Below, piece after piece: positions 16,525-24,625 of a stretch of 64,000 nt of DNA. The DNA comes from an uncultured Clostridia bacterium. GTDB taxonomy: Bacteria; Bacillota; Clostridia; Christensenellales; UBA1242. A program made the translations under genes and the position numbers. The stretch covers positions 92,448-156,447 of the forward strand of contig CALVLZ010000003.1 of the NCBI GenBank assembly GCA_944341445.1, given 5' to 3'. Numbering within the stretch: the stretch's first letter is position 1; every line of letters begins with the position of its first letter. The notes below the pieces were generated by a model. The model was not told the origin of the DNA and searched no databases. It saw nothing but the letters and a program-made list of their open reading frames with translations.

Positions 16525-18277
16525 TTTCTAACTCCTTTTTGCTTAATTGACTATAAGCAATTTCTTTGTAAACTTCACAATTTTTCATTAATTCTTTATG
16601 TGTTCCAATTCCAACTACATTTCCATCGTTTAAAACAACAATTTTATCAGCATTTTTTATTGTTCCAATTCTTTGTGCAACTATTAAACAAGTTGTGCCT
16701 TTTAATTTTTTGCTAATTTCAGAGCGTAAAACTTTATCTGTTTTAAAATCTAACGCAGAAAAACTATCGTCAAAAATTATAATTTCAGGTTTTCTTGCAA
16801 TTGCTCTTGCAATGGAAATTCTTTGTTTTTGACCACCTGAAACATTTGTTCCGTTTTGTGTTATTTCAGAATCATAGCCTTCACTCATTTTTGAAACAAA
16901 TTCGTGTGATTGTGCGATTTTTGAAGCATTAACAATTTCTTCTTCACTTGGTTTTCCATTTTTGCTTTCCCCAAAAGCAATGTTCGAGTTTACTGTTCCT
17001 TTAAATAAAACTGATTTTTGAGAAACGTATCCAATTTTATTATAAAGATTGTGCAAATCATAATCTTTAACATTAACACCATCAACTTTTATTTCACCTT
17101 CAGTAACATCATAGAACCTAACAACTAGGTTTATTAATGTGCTTTTACCACTGCCGGTTGAACCAATAAACGCAACAACTTCACCTTTGTTTATTTTTAA
17201 ATTGAAATCTTTTAAAATGTATTCATCAGCGTTTGGATATTTAAAAGAAACATTGTTAAATTCAATTTCTCCAACAATATTTTCTTCACCATCCATATTC
17301 CCATTAACTAAACTATTCTCTGTTTCTAACACTTCATTAATTCTTTTTGCAGAAACTGCCGCACGAGGAAGCATTATAAAAATAATAGTTAACATTGCAA
17401 AGCTCATAACAACTTGCATTGCGTATGATGAAAATATTAATACGTCACTAAACACAACAATTTTATCGAAAGCTTGTGCAGAATTAATTAAAATTGCACC
17501 TATCCAATAAATTGCAAGTGTTAAACCACTTGAAATTAAAGTCATTAATGGAGCCATAAAAGACATTACTCTATGAGCAAATAAGTTATTTTTTGTTAAA
17601 TCTTTGTTTGCTTTTCCAAACTTTTCTGCTTCAAAATCTTCTGCATTATATGCTCTAACAACTCTTATGCCTGTTAAGTTTTCCCTTGCTGTTCTGTTCA
17701 AATTATCTGTTAATGTTTGCATTTTCTTAAATTTTGGAATAACAATTAACATAATTGTTATAATGCTAACAACTAACACTGCAACAAACACAAATGTTGT
17801 TATTGATAGTTGCCAACTTTTGCCTAATATTTTGCATATTGCCCAAATTGCAGTTATTGGTGCTTTAATCATTAATTGCAAACTCATTGCAACAAACATT
17901 TGAATTTGCATAACGTCGTTTGTTGAACGAGTGATTAAGCTTGCTGTTGAAAATTTTTTAATTTCGTTTAAGGAAAAATTTTGAACTTTGTTATAAACAT
18001 CTTCCCTTAACTTTTTGCTTAAACCTGCTGCAATTTTTGCTGTAAAAAATCCAACCAAAACCGCAAAACCTGCACTTCCTAAAGCGCATAGCAACATTTT
18101 TCCACCAATTAACCAAATTTCACCAACTATTCCACTTTCCAATTTTAATAGTTGTGTTATATCGCCCATATAATCTGGAATTTTCAAATCTAACCAAACC
18201 TGAACAACAACAAAAATTATACTTGCAATAATCATTAAGTAATCTGTCTTTTTTAAGTGTTTAAATAATTTTAACAT
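16517..18277 (-). CDS. ABC exporter half, degenerate-site subunit
   Basis: A 586-aa exporter half: six membrane helices in the first 310 residues, Walker A GSTGSGKST, Q-loop VSQKSVLFKGTV, signature VSGGQKQR, and Walker B IIFDDSFSALD, where Asp replaces the catalytic Glu; the His-switch is replaced (VAQRIGT). It therefore contributes the non-hydrolysing site and needs the 594-aa partner downstream. It begins one base after the marR stop. Paralogous to the protein at 47817-49538. Confidence 0.9.
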   Translation of the reverse strand: MLKLFKHLKKTDYLMIIASIIFVVVQVWLDLKIPDYMGDITQLLKLESGIVGEIWLIGGKMLLCALGSAGFAVLVGFFTAKIAAGLSKKLREDVYNKVQNFSLNEIKKFSTASLITRSTNDVMQIQMFVAMSLQLMIKAPITAIWAICKILGKSWQLSITTFVFVAVLVVSIITIMLIVIPKFKKMQTLTDNLNRTARENLTGIRVVRAYNAEDFEAEKFGKANKDLTKNNLFAHRVMSFMAPLMTLISSGLTLAIYWIGAILINSAQAFDKIVVFSDVLIFSSYAMQVVMSFAMLTIIFIMLPRAAVSAKRINEVLETENSLVNGNMDGEENIVGEIEFNNVSFKYPNADEYILKDFNLKINKGEVVAFIGSTGSGKSTLINLVVRFYDVTEGEIKVDGVNVKDYDLHNLYNKIGYVSQKSVLFKGTVNSNIAFGESKNGKPSEEEIVNASKIAQSHEFVSKMSEGYDSEITQNGTNVSGGQKQRISIARAIARKPEIIIFDDSFSALDFKTDKVLRSEISKKLKGTTCLIVAQRIGTIKNADKIVVLNDGNVVGIGTHKELMKNCEVYKEIAYSQLSKKELENE

Positions 18278-18278
18278 T

Positions 18279-18716
18279 CTATTGCTCCTTTAAATTGTTT
18301 TGCATTTTTTGTAATATGTGAAGTAACACTTGTTTTTCTTCTTCTGTTACGCCATTTAGCATTTCTTCTTCAGCTTTTGATATTCTTTCTTTAAATTGTT
18401 TATATATTCTTTTTGCTTTTTGAGTTAACACAATTTGTTTTTTTCTAGCATCGCAAACAACATCTTTTCTTTCAATTAACCCGTTTTGTTCCATAACAGT
18501 TAAACATTCTGTTGCACTGCTTGCTCGAATTTGTAACTCGTTTTCAATATCTTTTTGAAAAATTTGTTTATCTTTATTAGCCATTAAATAGCCAATAACC
18601 ATACCTTGAGTTTTTGTTACATTGTTATGTTTATCATTACTTAACTCTAATAAAAACTTCCTTTTCATTAAGTTTGTTAACTTTTTAATTTCAAACCCTA
18701 AGTTTATTTCACTCAT
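18279..18716 (-). CDS. MarR-family regulator of the ABC exporter
   Basis: A 145-aa winged-helix protein. NVTKTQGMVIGYLMANKDKQIFQKDIENELQIRASSATECLTVMEQNGLIERK is the recognition region, followed by the wing with VCDARKKQIVLTQKA. The start at 18716 is preferred because GGAG is six bases before it; an ATG 12 bases upstream has no ribosome site. A perfect palindrome overlaps its promoter, so it most likely represses itself and the two exporter genes, with an unknown ligand releasing it. Confidence 0.9.
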   Translation of the reverse strand: MSEINLGFEIKKLTNLMKRKFLLELSNDKHNNVTKTQGMVIGYLMANKDKQIFQKDIENELQIRASSATECLTVMEQNGLIERKDVVCDARKKQIVLTQKAKRIYKQFKERISKAEEEMLNGVTEEEKQVLLHILQKMQNNLKEQ

Positions 18717-18729
18717 AATTTTCTCCATT

Positions 18730-18776
18730 TAGTTAGGTACCTAACTATTATATGATTTTATTTAAAACAATGTCAA
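18730..18776 (-). promoter_or_regulatory. marR-ABC promoter with 18-bp palindromic operator
   Basis: On the minus strand: TTGACA (18771-18776), an 18-bp spacer, TATAAT (18747-18752), and a perfect palindrome TAGTTAGGTACCTAACTA (18730-18747) sharing one base with the -10 box. Binding there would block RNA polymerase. Confidence 0.85.
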
Positions 18777-18789
18777 CAAAATCATAAAA

Positions 18790-18815
18790 AAATAAAGCAA
18801 ATTTTTGCCTTATTT
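18790..18815 (-). terminator. terminator after the SDR gene
   Basis: Minus strand AAGGCAAAAATTTGCTT followed by T-run, just past and overlapping the SDR stop. Confidence 0.5.
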
Positions 18816-19589
18816 TTTACCACCAAAAAATTTTCCAATAACACCTAAAACCATTCTTTTAGGGAAAAATTTTGTTAAAACATATAAAACTTTATATTTA
18901 AACCCAACTATTGTTGTTGGTTTTGGATTTTTCTTTTTAACTAATTTTACAATTGTTTTTGCAACTTTATCTGGGCTCATTCTTTTATCTTCTCTTGAAT
19001 CAACCCCATCTGCTGCACTTTGAATTCTGTTGCCGTATCTTTCGTTAGTTTCGTAAATTTTAACTCTGTTTTTTGTGAAATTTGTTTTAACATCACCTGG
19101 GCAAACACTGCAAACTTTAACACCAAAATCGCCACATTCCATTCTTAAACAATCACTCATCATTAAAACTGCACTTTTGCTTGATGCATATAAACCCCTA
19201 AAAGGCAAAGGAAATAATGCCATTGCACTAGCAATGTTAATAATTTTAGAATTTTTTTCCATTAATGGCAAACAATGTTTGCAACAATACAACACGCCAA
19301 AAACATTAACTTCAAAAATATTTCTTGCCTTTTCAGATGGAATTAATTCCATTGCCCCACTAATTCCATATCCTGCATTATTAATTAACAAATCAACTTT
19401 GCCATATTTTTCTGCTATTATTTTAAAAGCATTAATAACATCTTCTTCTTTGGAAACATCACAATGAATGGAATTTACACCACTGCCATTTCTACTTAAA
19501 TCAACAACTAAATAATCATCTTTTTCAAGCATTTTTTTTGTTTCTAAACCAATACCGCTAGATGCACCTGTTATTACAGCAATCTTCAT
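18810..19589 (-). CDS. short-chain dehydrogenase/reductase
   Basis: A 259-aa SDR with TGASSGIGLET as cofactor loop, LINNAGYGISG, the catalytic Ser in INIASAMAL and YASSKSAVLMMSD carrying Tyr and Lys. The C-terminal extension is basic and hydrophobic (KYKVLYVLTKFFPKRMVLGVIGKFFGGKK), as in membrane-associated SDRs acting on lipid-like substrates. AGAGG precedes ATG. Substrate unknown; lies between the DnaA-box region and the ABC operon. Confidence 0.85.
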   Translation of the reverse strand: MKIAVITGASSGIGLETKKMLEKDDYLVVDLSRNGSGVNSIHCDVSKEEDVINAFKIIAEKYGKVDLLINNAGYGISGAMELIPSEKARNIFEVNVFGVLYCCKHCLPLMEKNSKIINIASAMALFPLPFRGLYASSKSAVLMMSDCLRMECGDFGVKVCSVCPGDVKTNFTKNRVKIYETNERYGNRIQSAADGVDSREDKRMSPDKVAKTIVKLVKKKNPKPTTIVGFKYKVLYVLTKFFPKRMVLGVIGKFFGGKK

Positions 19590-19796
19590 ATTATACCTCT
19601 AAACATTATAATATATATATTATCATTTTTTATTATATAATCAAATTTAATTTAACAAATATGTAACAATTATAAATATATTAACATAATATGAAGTGTA
19701 TATGGTTTTCATATACACTTATCTATTTTCCAACTTTTATTTTTTATTAGTTGTTTATTATATGTTTACTCTCTATCTCAACAAAAGAAAAAACAG

Positions 19797-19832
19797 AGAA
19801 CCTTAATTTTAAAGGTTCTCTGTTTTATTTTA
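19797..19832. terminator. bidirectional hairpin terminator
   Basis: ACAGAGAACCTT...AAGGTTCTCTGT with flanking A- and T-runs, in the gap between vanW and the SDR gene. Confidence 0.7.
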
Positions 19833-19936
19833 AAATGTATTAGTATTTATTCATAAATGTGCATAACTTTTAATTATATTAAATATTTATAGCCATTTTT
19901 TGAAGATATGACAAGAATATTTATTAAAATATTAAG

Positions 19937-20164
19937 TTATCCACATTTGCACACGCTAATTATTATAAATTTTACTGAATATTTATAAATTTGTGTATAA
20001 ATAAGCATTTTTTTGTATATTTTCGCAGTTTTTGCATAAAGTTATACACTTATCCACAATAAATTACTCATTTATCCACAATCACTGTGCCAAAAATGTT
20101 CTATAATGTTTGAAAATTTGAAGTTATCCACAGTTATTAACAATTTTATCCACAGTTATCCACA
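19937..20164. other. dense DnaA-box cluster
   Basis: Six exact TTATCCACA boxes in the same direction at 19937, 20050, 20072, 20124, 20146 and 20156, a near match TTATACACT at 20042, and an inverted TTATACACA at 19992-20000. Two pairs are spaced exactly 22 bp. AT-rich DNA adjoins on the left. This density is typical of a replication origin, but dnaA, dnaN and rpmH are not here and gene direction does not switch across it, so a DnaA-titrating or regulatory cluster is at least as likely. Confidence 0.75.
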
Positions 20165-20168
20165 TTCT

Positions 20169-21731
20169 CTATGGGCAATAATTAACAGGAATTGCGTTTT
20201 CATACGCCATATTATATGCTTCAGTTTCTGAAACATTAGGAGCGTTTTCCGCTTGTTCAAGTTTTTTAACATCTGTTTCAATTTTATCTAATCCGTTAGG
20301 AACAGGTTCTGCCCCTTCCACAATTAAACCCTTTTGAGGTTTATATGTTTCTTTTCGTATTAATTCTTCTTTTATTAATTTTCCATTTTTATCATAATAA
20401 TCTAAATATGATTCAACAACATAGCCTTCCCTTGGCCACAAAACTCTGTATTGCTCACCCTTAAATAAAACCTTATCTTGATATTGTTTGTTAACATCAA
20501 CTTTAATTTCATCTCCTAAATGTGGCAAAACTTTAATTATTTTAGACCTTGCTTTAATTGTTGTGCCATTTTCTAATTCGTGAGAATATATTTTAACACC
20601 AACACGTTCTGGTGTTGAATATGTTTGAATATAGATTGGATATTCGCTTGTGTTTTGAAATTTCAAATCTGAAATTCCTTCACTAACCATTGCGTCTAGC
20701 GCAAGCGGAACATATTTAACGGGCAAAGTGTGTTTATTAACTTCATTAATTTTAACGTTTGAACGAATTAAGGCGTTATACAATGTTGTGCTTGCTTGGC
20801 AAATTCCGCCACCAACACCATCAACAAACTTTCCGTTTAGTATAATTGTTGCAACCTTATAACCGTTTTCTAAAGTTTGCGGACCTGTTAACTTGTTAAA
20901 AGAAATTTCTTCGTTTGGCATAACAACTAAACCATTAAATTTGCTTAACGCTTTTTTAACATTATATTTTCTGTTTCCTGTGCTATCTGCAACATTTGTT
21001 TCAAAAGTTGAAATAAGTTTTGTTTTGTTTAAATTATCAGCTTTTGTAACATCTGCTTTAATTTCAATAATAGGAATTTCAACTTCAATGTTGTTAGAAT
21101 TGTTAAATTGTTTTTCAATTTCGGCATATAACTTATCAACATCCACTTGAACACCGCAAATATCATCAGTTATATCAAAAGGTTTATTTTTTTCTGCTAA
21201 AAAATTTATTTTACTATTAACAGGTTCTGAATTAATAACTTTTGCTATTTCATTAACTTTGCTATCAATTCCAACAAATATATAATTAAAAGCGACATTT
21301 AAACTTTCCCCTTTTTCCACCATATCTTTGATGTACTTTTTCTCTGCTTCTTTATTTGCTAATTTTTTATCTCTTAATTGAATTTCTTCTGCTATTGTGT
21401 GAATATTGGAAGAAACAACAAAATCTTCATTGTTAAACTCCCAAACTTTATCTTTATAAGTTAATTTTAAGTTAAAATCTTCTAAACGTTTTTCATAATG
21501 TTGTTTTAACATTAAGTTTGCATTGCTTTCCGATAATCCACCAACATTTAAGCCATTAACATTTGTGTTGTTTAAAACAACTCTTTCAACATCGCCACTT
21601 TCACCAACAATTGCGCCGCCAACTATTAAAATACAAACAACAACTATTAACGATATGCTTAATAATAAATACTTACTTTTCCTTTCAAAATTTTCGTTAT
21701 AATTTAAAGTTTTTGACTTTTTATTTTTCAT
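20169..21731 (-). CDS. VanW-family protein with PG-binding-4 domain
   Basis: A 520-aa membrane-anchored extracytoplasmic protein: basic N-terminus, one membrane helix at about residues 23-45, an alpha/beta PG-binding-4 type region (about 55-230), then the VanW core with GPQTLENGYKVATIILNGKFVDGVGGGICQASTTLYNALI and a C-terminal G5-like segment. VanW proteins are associated with cell-wall remodelling, but biochemical function is unproven. The start at 21731 has GGGG six bases upstream; a TTG 12 bases earlier is less likely. Confidence 0.85.
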   Translation of the reverse strand: MKNKKSKTLNYNENFERKSKYLLLSISLIVVVCILIVGGAIVGESGDVERVVLNNTNVNGLNVGGLSESNANLMLKQHYEKRLEDFNLKLTYKDKVWEFNNEDFVVSSNIHTIAEEIQLRDKKLANKEAEKKYIKDMVEKGESLNVAFNYIFVGIDSKVNEIAKVINSEPVNSKINFLAEKNKPFDITDDICGVQVDVDKLYAEIEKQFNNSNNIEVEIPIIEIKADVTKADNLNKTKLISTFETNVADSTGNRKYNVKKALSKFNGLVVMPNEEISFNKLTGPQTLENGYKVATIILNGKFVDGVGGGICQASTTLYNALIRSNVKINEVNKHTLPVKYVPLALDAMVSEGISDLKFQNTSEYPIYIQTYSTPERVGVKIYSHELENGTTIKARSKIIKVLPHLGDEIKVDVNKQYQDKVLFKGEQYRVLWPREGYVVESYLDYYDKNGKLIKEELIRKETYKPQKGLIVEGAEPVPNGLDKIETDVKKLEQAENAPNVSETEAYNMAYENAIPVNYCP

Positions 21732-21801
21732 AAGATTCCCCAAAATTAAATTTTACTTTAGTTTGGTTAATTTTGTTGTTTTTATGTAAGAAAAATAAAA
21801 A

Positions 21802-21834
21802 AGCATAAAGCCAATTACTTTATGCTTATTTTTT
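21802..21834 (-). terminator. terminator after cca
   Basis: Minus strand AAGCATAAAG...CTTTATGCTT hairpin followed by T-run. Confidence 0.65.
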
Positions 21835-23118
21835 ATAATTTTTAATAATGTAACTAACTAATTCTTCTTTTGTGTTTTTTAAATTATTAAACACGCATTG
21901 AATAAATAATTCTTGATAAAGTTTTGATAACATATAATTTTCAACAATGTTTAAATCTAATATTTCTTTAGAAGTTATAGCTAAATCTTTTATTTCAAAC
22001 GGAATGTTTTGTTTTTCCATATTTTTTATTTCGTTAAGTATTACATCATACTTTTTTGAATTTATAAATTTAACACATTCGCCAATCTTTTCGTTTTTAA
22101 TGCTAATTGCAATTTCTCTTAATTTTACGATACTAGCAATTTTTAAGTTTTTAAATGCAAACATAATAACTAACATTTTTTTAATTTCAATTAAATCTTT
22201 ATTAGATAATCTTAAACTTTTTGTGTTAAACAAATTGTTTATCCAAAATTCAATGTTTGCAACACTAGCATTTTTTGTTTTTAATAGGTTAGTTATAATT
22301 AATGCACACAAATTAACAAACCTAAAATCTTCATTGCAATTTTTATAAATATTAAAATCTTTGTTATTTATATTTATTTTATAATTGTATTTCAAATTTG
22401 GAAAAACATAATGCCAAACATTTAACTTATTAAATAGTTTAACAGCATAAACATGTGCATTTTTTATGCCATACTTTTTATCACATTCAGCAATTGCTTT
22501 TAGTTCTTTAATTTTTCTTTCACTTGTTATATCTAATAAGTTTTTTATATATGTTTTTGCTCCAATTATTGTTTTTTTATCTATTTTAAAATTTAAGGAA
22601 CTAGCAAACCTAACAAGCCTTAATAATCGCAAACCATCAGATGAAAAAACATAGTTTGGAGTTTCAACACATTTTAATATTTTATTATTAATGTCTGATA
22701 CACCATTATAAAAATCTAAAATTTTGTCTTCTTCAATATCATAATACAATGCGTTGCAAGTAAAATCTCTACGTTTTGCATCTAGCTTAATATCTGTTAC
22801 AAATTCAACTTCTTCTGGCGAATGATTACCATTAACATAACTTTCACTTCTGAAAGTTGTGTATTCGTATTGATTGCCGTTTTTTGTTGTTATTAAAACT
22901 GTTCCTAATTTACTGTTAACAACCTGAGCTCTGTAACCCAGTTTAGTTGAAAGTTTTATAACTTCATCTGGCAAAATTTCTCCACAAATATCAACGTCTG
23001 TTTCTTTCAAATTTAAAATACTATTTCTAACAAAACCACCAACAATATATAATTTTTTGCCGTGTTGCGTAAATAAACTTGCTAAACTTTTTAAATCATC
23101 ACTAACTTCTATTTTCAT
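21826..23118 (-). CDS. cca: CCA tRNA nucleotidyltransferase / poly(A) polymerase family
   Basis: A 430-aa class II enzyme that adds or repairs the CCA end of tRNA. YIVGGFVRNSILNLKETDVDICGE contains the GGxxRD-like loop and the DxD metal ligands (Asp-Val-Asp); RRDFTCNALYYDIEEDKILDFYNGVSDINNKILKCV is the signature following strand, and DGLRLLRLVRFASSLNFKID the base-recognising region. There is no HD domain. tRNA genes in this window already encode CCA, so repair is its likely role. It lies between tilS and vanW. Confidence 0.9.
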   Translation of the reverse strand: MKIEVSDDLKSLASLFTQHGKKLYIVGGFVRNSILNLKETDVDICGEILPDEVIKLSTKLGYRAQVVNSKLGTVLITTKNGNQYEYTTFRSESYVNGNHSPEEVEFVTDIKLDAKRRDFTCNALYYDIEEDKILDFYNGVSDINNKILKCVETPNYVFSSDGLRLLRLVRFASSLNFKIDKKTIIGAKTYIKNLLDITSERKIKELKAIAECDKKYGIKNAHVYAVKLFNKLNVWHYVFPNLKYNYKININNKDFNIYKNCNEDFRFVNLCALIITNLLKTKNASVANIEFWINNLFNTKSLRLSNKDLIEIKKMLVIMFAFKNLKIASIVKLREIAISIKNEKIGECVKFINSKKYDVILNEIKNMEKQNIPFEIKDLAITSKEILDLNIVENYMLSKLYQELFIQCVFNNLKNTKEELVSYIIKNYKK

Positions 23119-23170
23119 TTTTAACCTCTATTATTAAATTCTATCAAAAGCAATAACTATAAACAAGTAA

Positions 23171-23203
23171 AAAAAAGATTAAACCTGAAGTTTAATCTTT
23201 AAA
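23171..23203 (-). terminator. terminator after tilS
   Basis: Minus strand AAGATTAAACTT...GGTTTAATCTT with T8. Confidence 0.75.
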
Positions 23204-24530
23204 ATTTAACAACATTAATTCCCCAAGCAGAAACTGTTGTTTGGTCAATTCTAACTAAGTTGCTAATTTCAACTCCGCCAATAACCAAAATTTCATTTCC
23301 GCTTGCCAAAACAGGTATTATGTTTCTTTGTCTTGCAGGAATTTTTCTATCAATTAAATAATCACTTAAACTCTTTCTTCCACTGCCAAATTTTTCAAAC
23401 ATATCACCATCTCTTCTAAATCTCCAAACGGCATCTTTTGGAACTTTGTTATAATCAATTAAATGGTTGTATTTTCCAATTTCTAATTTACGAGTTAAGT
23501 TCATATCCACAATTCCAAAATCTGGAACGTTCAAAACACCACGTTTAACTTTTTCTACCCAATAATTTTGAGAATATATTTTATTTGTTAATGTTATGTA
23601 ACTATATTCCTTAATTGCAATAATTTTATTTGGCAAATTAACTTTGCTTCCATTTTCGCCTTCTTTCGCAAGACCTGTGATTATTGCAAAATGTTTCTTT
23701 TCAATATCTGTGCTTGCGTTAATCATTTTAAAAGCTTTTCTTAAAATTCTAGCAACTAGGCTTTTATGTTCATCAAAAACACTAGTTTTTATTCTAACAG
23801 TTCCATTATTTTCACTAATTATGCAGTTTTCAGGAATTAAAGAATTAATAAATTCTTCATCTTCTCTGCAATGTTCACCAAAGTTAGAAATAGTTAAATC
23901 TGCATTCATCCATTTTGTTCTAATTAATGGCATAACCATATTTCTTAAATAGTTTCTTGAGTAGTCGCTATCTGCATTAGTTTCATCTTCAACAAAAGGA
24001 ATTTCGTTTGTGTTGTTGTAAACCATAATTTCTTGTTTGCTTGTTTTTAACAATGGTCTAATATAAACACCATCTCTTATAGCACTCATCCCGCCAGCGC
24101 CTGTAACACCAGCACCTCTTAATATGTTAAGCAATATGGTTTCTGCTTGGTCTTGCAAATGATGACCTAACGCAATTTTTGTTACTTCACCTTTTTTTAT
24201 TAAAGCATTAAAAACTTTATATCTTAATTCTCTTGCAGCAAGTTCAACACTAATATTTTTTTGTTCGCTTAATTTTAAAGCATCAACTTTAAATCTTAAA
24301 CATTTAATGTTGTTCATTGTGCAATAGTTTTCAACAAAGTCTGCATCTTTTGAACTATTTTCTCTAATGCTATGGTCAACTGTTATTGCAACAACATTAA
24401 TACCATATTCGTCCTTAACACTATTTAAGTAGTTAAGCAAGCACATGCTATCGCTTCCACCAGAGCAAGCAACACCAACAATATCGCCAGATACAACTAA
24501 ATTTTTTAATAATTTTTCAACGTTTTTCAT
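23199..24530 (-). CDS. tilS: tRNA(Ile)-lysidine synthase
   Basis: A 443-aa N-type ATP pyrophosphatase that changes C34 of tRNA-Ile(CAU) to lysidine, so AUA is read as Ile. SGGSDSMCLL is the PP-loop, VAITVDHSIR and LGHHLQDQAETILLNILRGAGVTGAGGM are diagnostic, and RKSLSDYLIDRKIPARQRNIIPVL is the C-terminal TilS domain. It follows spoIIE, the usual Firmicute order (divIC-spoIIE-tilS). Confidence 0.95.
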   Translation of the reverse strand: MKNVEKLLKNLVVSGDIVGVACSGGSDSMCLLNYLNSVKDEYGINVVAITVDHSIRENSSKDADFVENYCTMNNIKCLRFKVDALKLSEQKNISVELAARELRYKVFNALIKKGEVTKIALGHHLQDQAETILLNILRGAGVTGAGGMSAIRDGVYIRPLLKTSKQEIMVYNNTNEIPFVEDETNADSDYSRNYLRNMVMPLIRTKWMNADLTISNFGEHCREDEEFINSLIPENCIISENNGTVRIKTSVFDEHKSLVARILRKAFKMINASTDIEKKHFAIITGLAKEGENGSKVNLPNKIIAIKEYSYITLTNKIYSQNYWVEKVKRGVLNVPDFGIVDMNLTRKLEIGKYNHLIDYNKVPKDAVWRFRRDGDMFEKFGSGRKSLSDYLIDRKIPARQRNIIPVLASGNEILVIGGVEISNLVRIDQTTVSAWGINVVKF

Positions 24531-24625
24531 AAGTTTTCTCCAAAGTATATTAACATTATAATATAATTATAAAATTTCTTCAATAGCAAAATTAAAATTT
24601 TATTTTTTAGAAAAGCAACTAAACA

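Noticed and set aside
19600..20168. Calling the DnaA-box region a definite oriC
   Set aside because: No dnaA, dnaN, rpmH or gidA nearby and gene direction stays mainly minus on both sides.
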